Assembly: GCA_013286235.1 (NCBI GenBank)
Contig: JABDGE010000027.1
Coordinates: 1-41,800 of the forward strand
Length of the DNA stretch: 41,800 nt
Direction of reading: 5' to 3'
Source of the DNA: Bacteroidota bacterium
GTDB lineage: Bacteria > Bacteroidota > Bacteroidia > Sphingobacteriales > Sphingobacteriaceae
Shown here: one piece after another, positions 41,734 through 41,800 of the stretch
Layout of the letters: each line of letters opens with the position of its first letter
How positions within the stretch are numbered: position 1 is the stretch's first letter
Position numbers and translations under genes: made by a program
Notes under the pieces: generated by a model
Databases searched by the model: none
What the model was told of the DNA's origin: nothing
The model's input: only the letters and a program-made list of their open reading frames with translations

Positions 41734-41800
41734 TTCTTTTAAATTTCAAAACCAGCGGCTTAACATTTTTTAACACTTAAAAAACGCCCCTACCGCCAAA

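Noticed and set aside
41678..41776. Longer start of the FKBP lipoprotein at 41776
   Set aside because: It would put a signal peptide in the middle of the protein and covers the -7 box at 41726-41733.

Overview
The window comes from a member of the Bacteroidota, most likely Sphingobacteriaceae close to Mucilaginibacter or Pedobacter. Four things point there: two secreted proteins ending in the type B C-terminal sorting domain of the type IX secretion system (T9SS), Bacteroidota-type -7 boxes (TAnnTTTG) close to start codons, a near absence of Shine-Dalgarno sequences, and lipoproteins and gene neighbourhoods typical of the group. The genus is inference; no rRNA or tRNA gene was seen.

Layout. 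1-399: non-coding, with a heptamer array, a 16-bp palindrome and a leader. 400-10394: two tandem T9SS surface proteins. The first (2572 aa) holds four seven-bladed YVTN beta-propellers, each apparently inserted into a PKD-like domain. The second (666 aa) holds four MBG domains. They share leader, signal peptide and sorting domain but not the middle. 10706-13923: HemW, a secreted fasciclin protein and a cupin/JmjC-like protein. 14004-17547 (minus): an AraC regulator, an S33-type peptidase-like hydrolase and an esterase with TPR repeats. 17712-24896: a lipoprotein, a VWA protein and a MoxR/Mg-chelatase-like AAA+ ATPase separated by a VOC gene with an internal stop, a membrane metallophosphoesterase, a UbiA-like membrane protein, and a SnoaL-like gene with an early stop. 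25016-29532 (minus): SucA and SucB of 2-oxoglutarate dehydrogenase; SucB has two lipoyl domains. 29694-34399: a cryptochrome-DASH, two tiny ORFs, and a TetR-like/HAD/UbiB-kinase operon with overlapping genes. 34425-36122: a solitary GmrSD-like (DUF262/DUF1524) defence gene of lower GC. 36265-39997: Dabb protein, TIGR01777 epimerase, class I photolyase and PhyH dioxygenase. 40094-41677: two FKBP-like lipoproteins.

The most unusual feature outside the genes is a set of short-period arrays in intergenic DNA: mostly period 7, some 8 or 9, with different consensus words at different loci. Several form inverted pairs that could fold into long stems, and one supplies the start codon of the downstream gene. 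The two genes with a single in-frame TAA (VOC, SnoaL) are the two small genes with such arrays on both sides. The other notable finding is the giant nested-propeller adhesin and its cassette-like relation to its neighbour.

Everything here was read by eye. Family names are recognised from motifs, not from searches, and domain boundaries are approximate.
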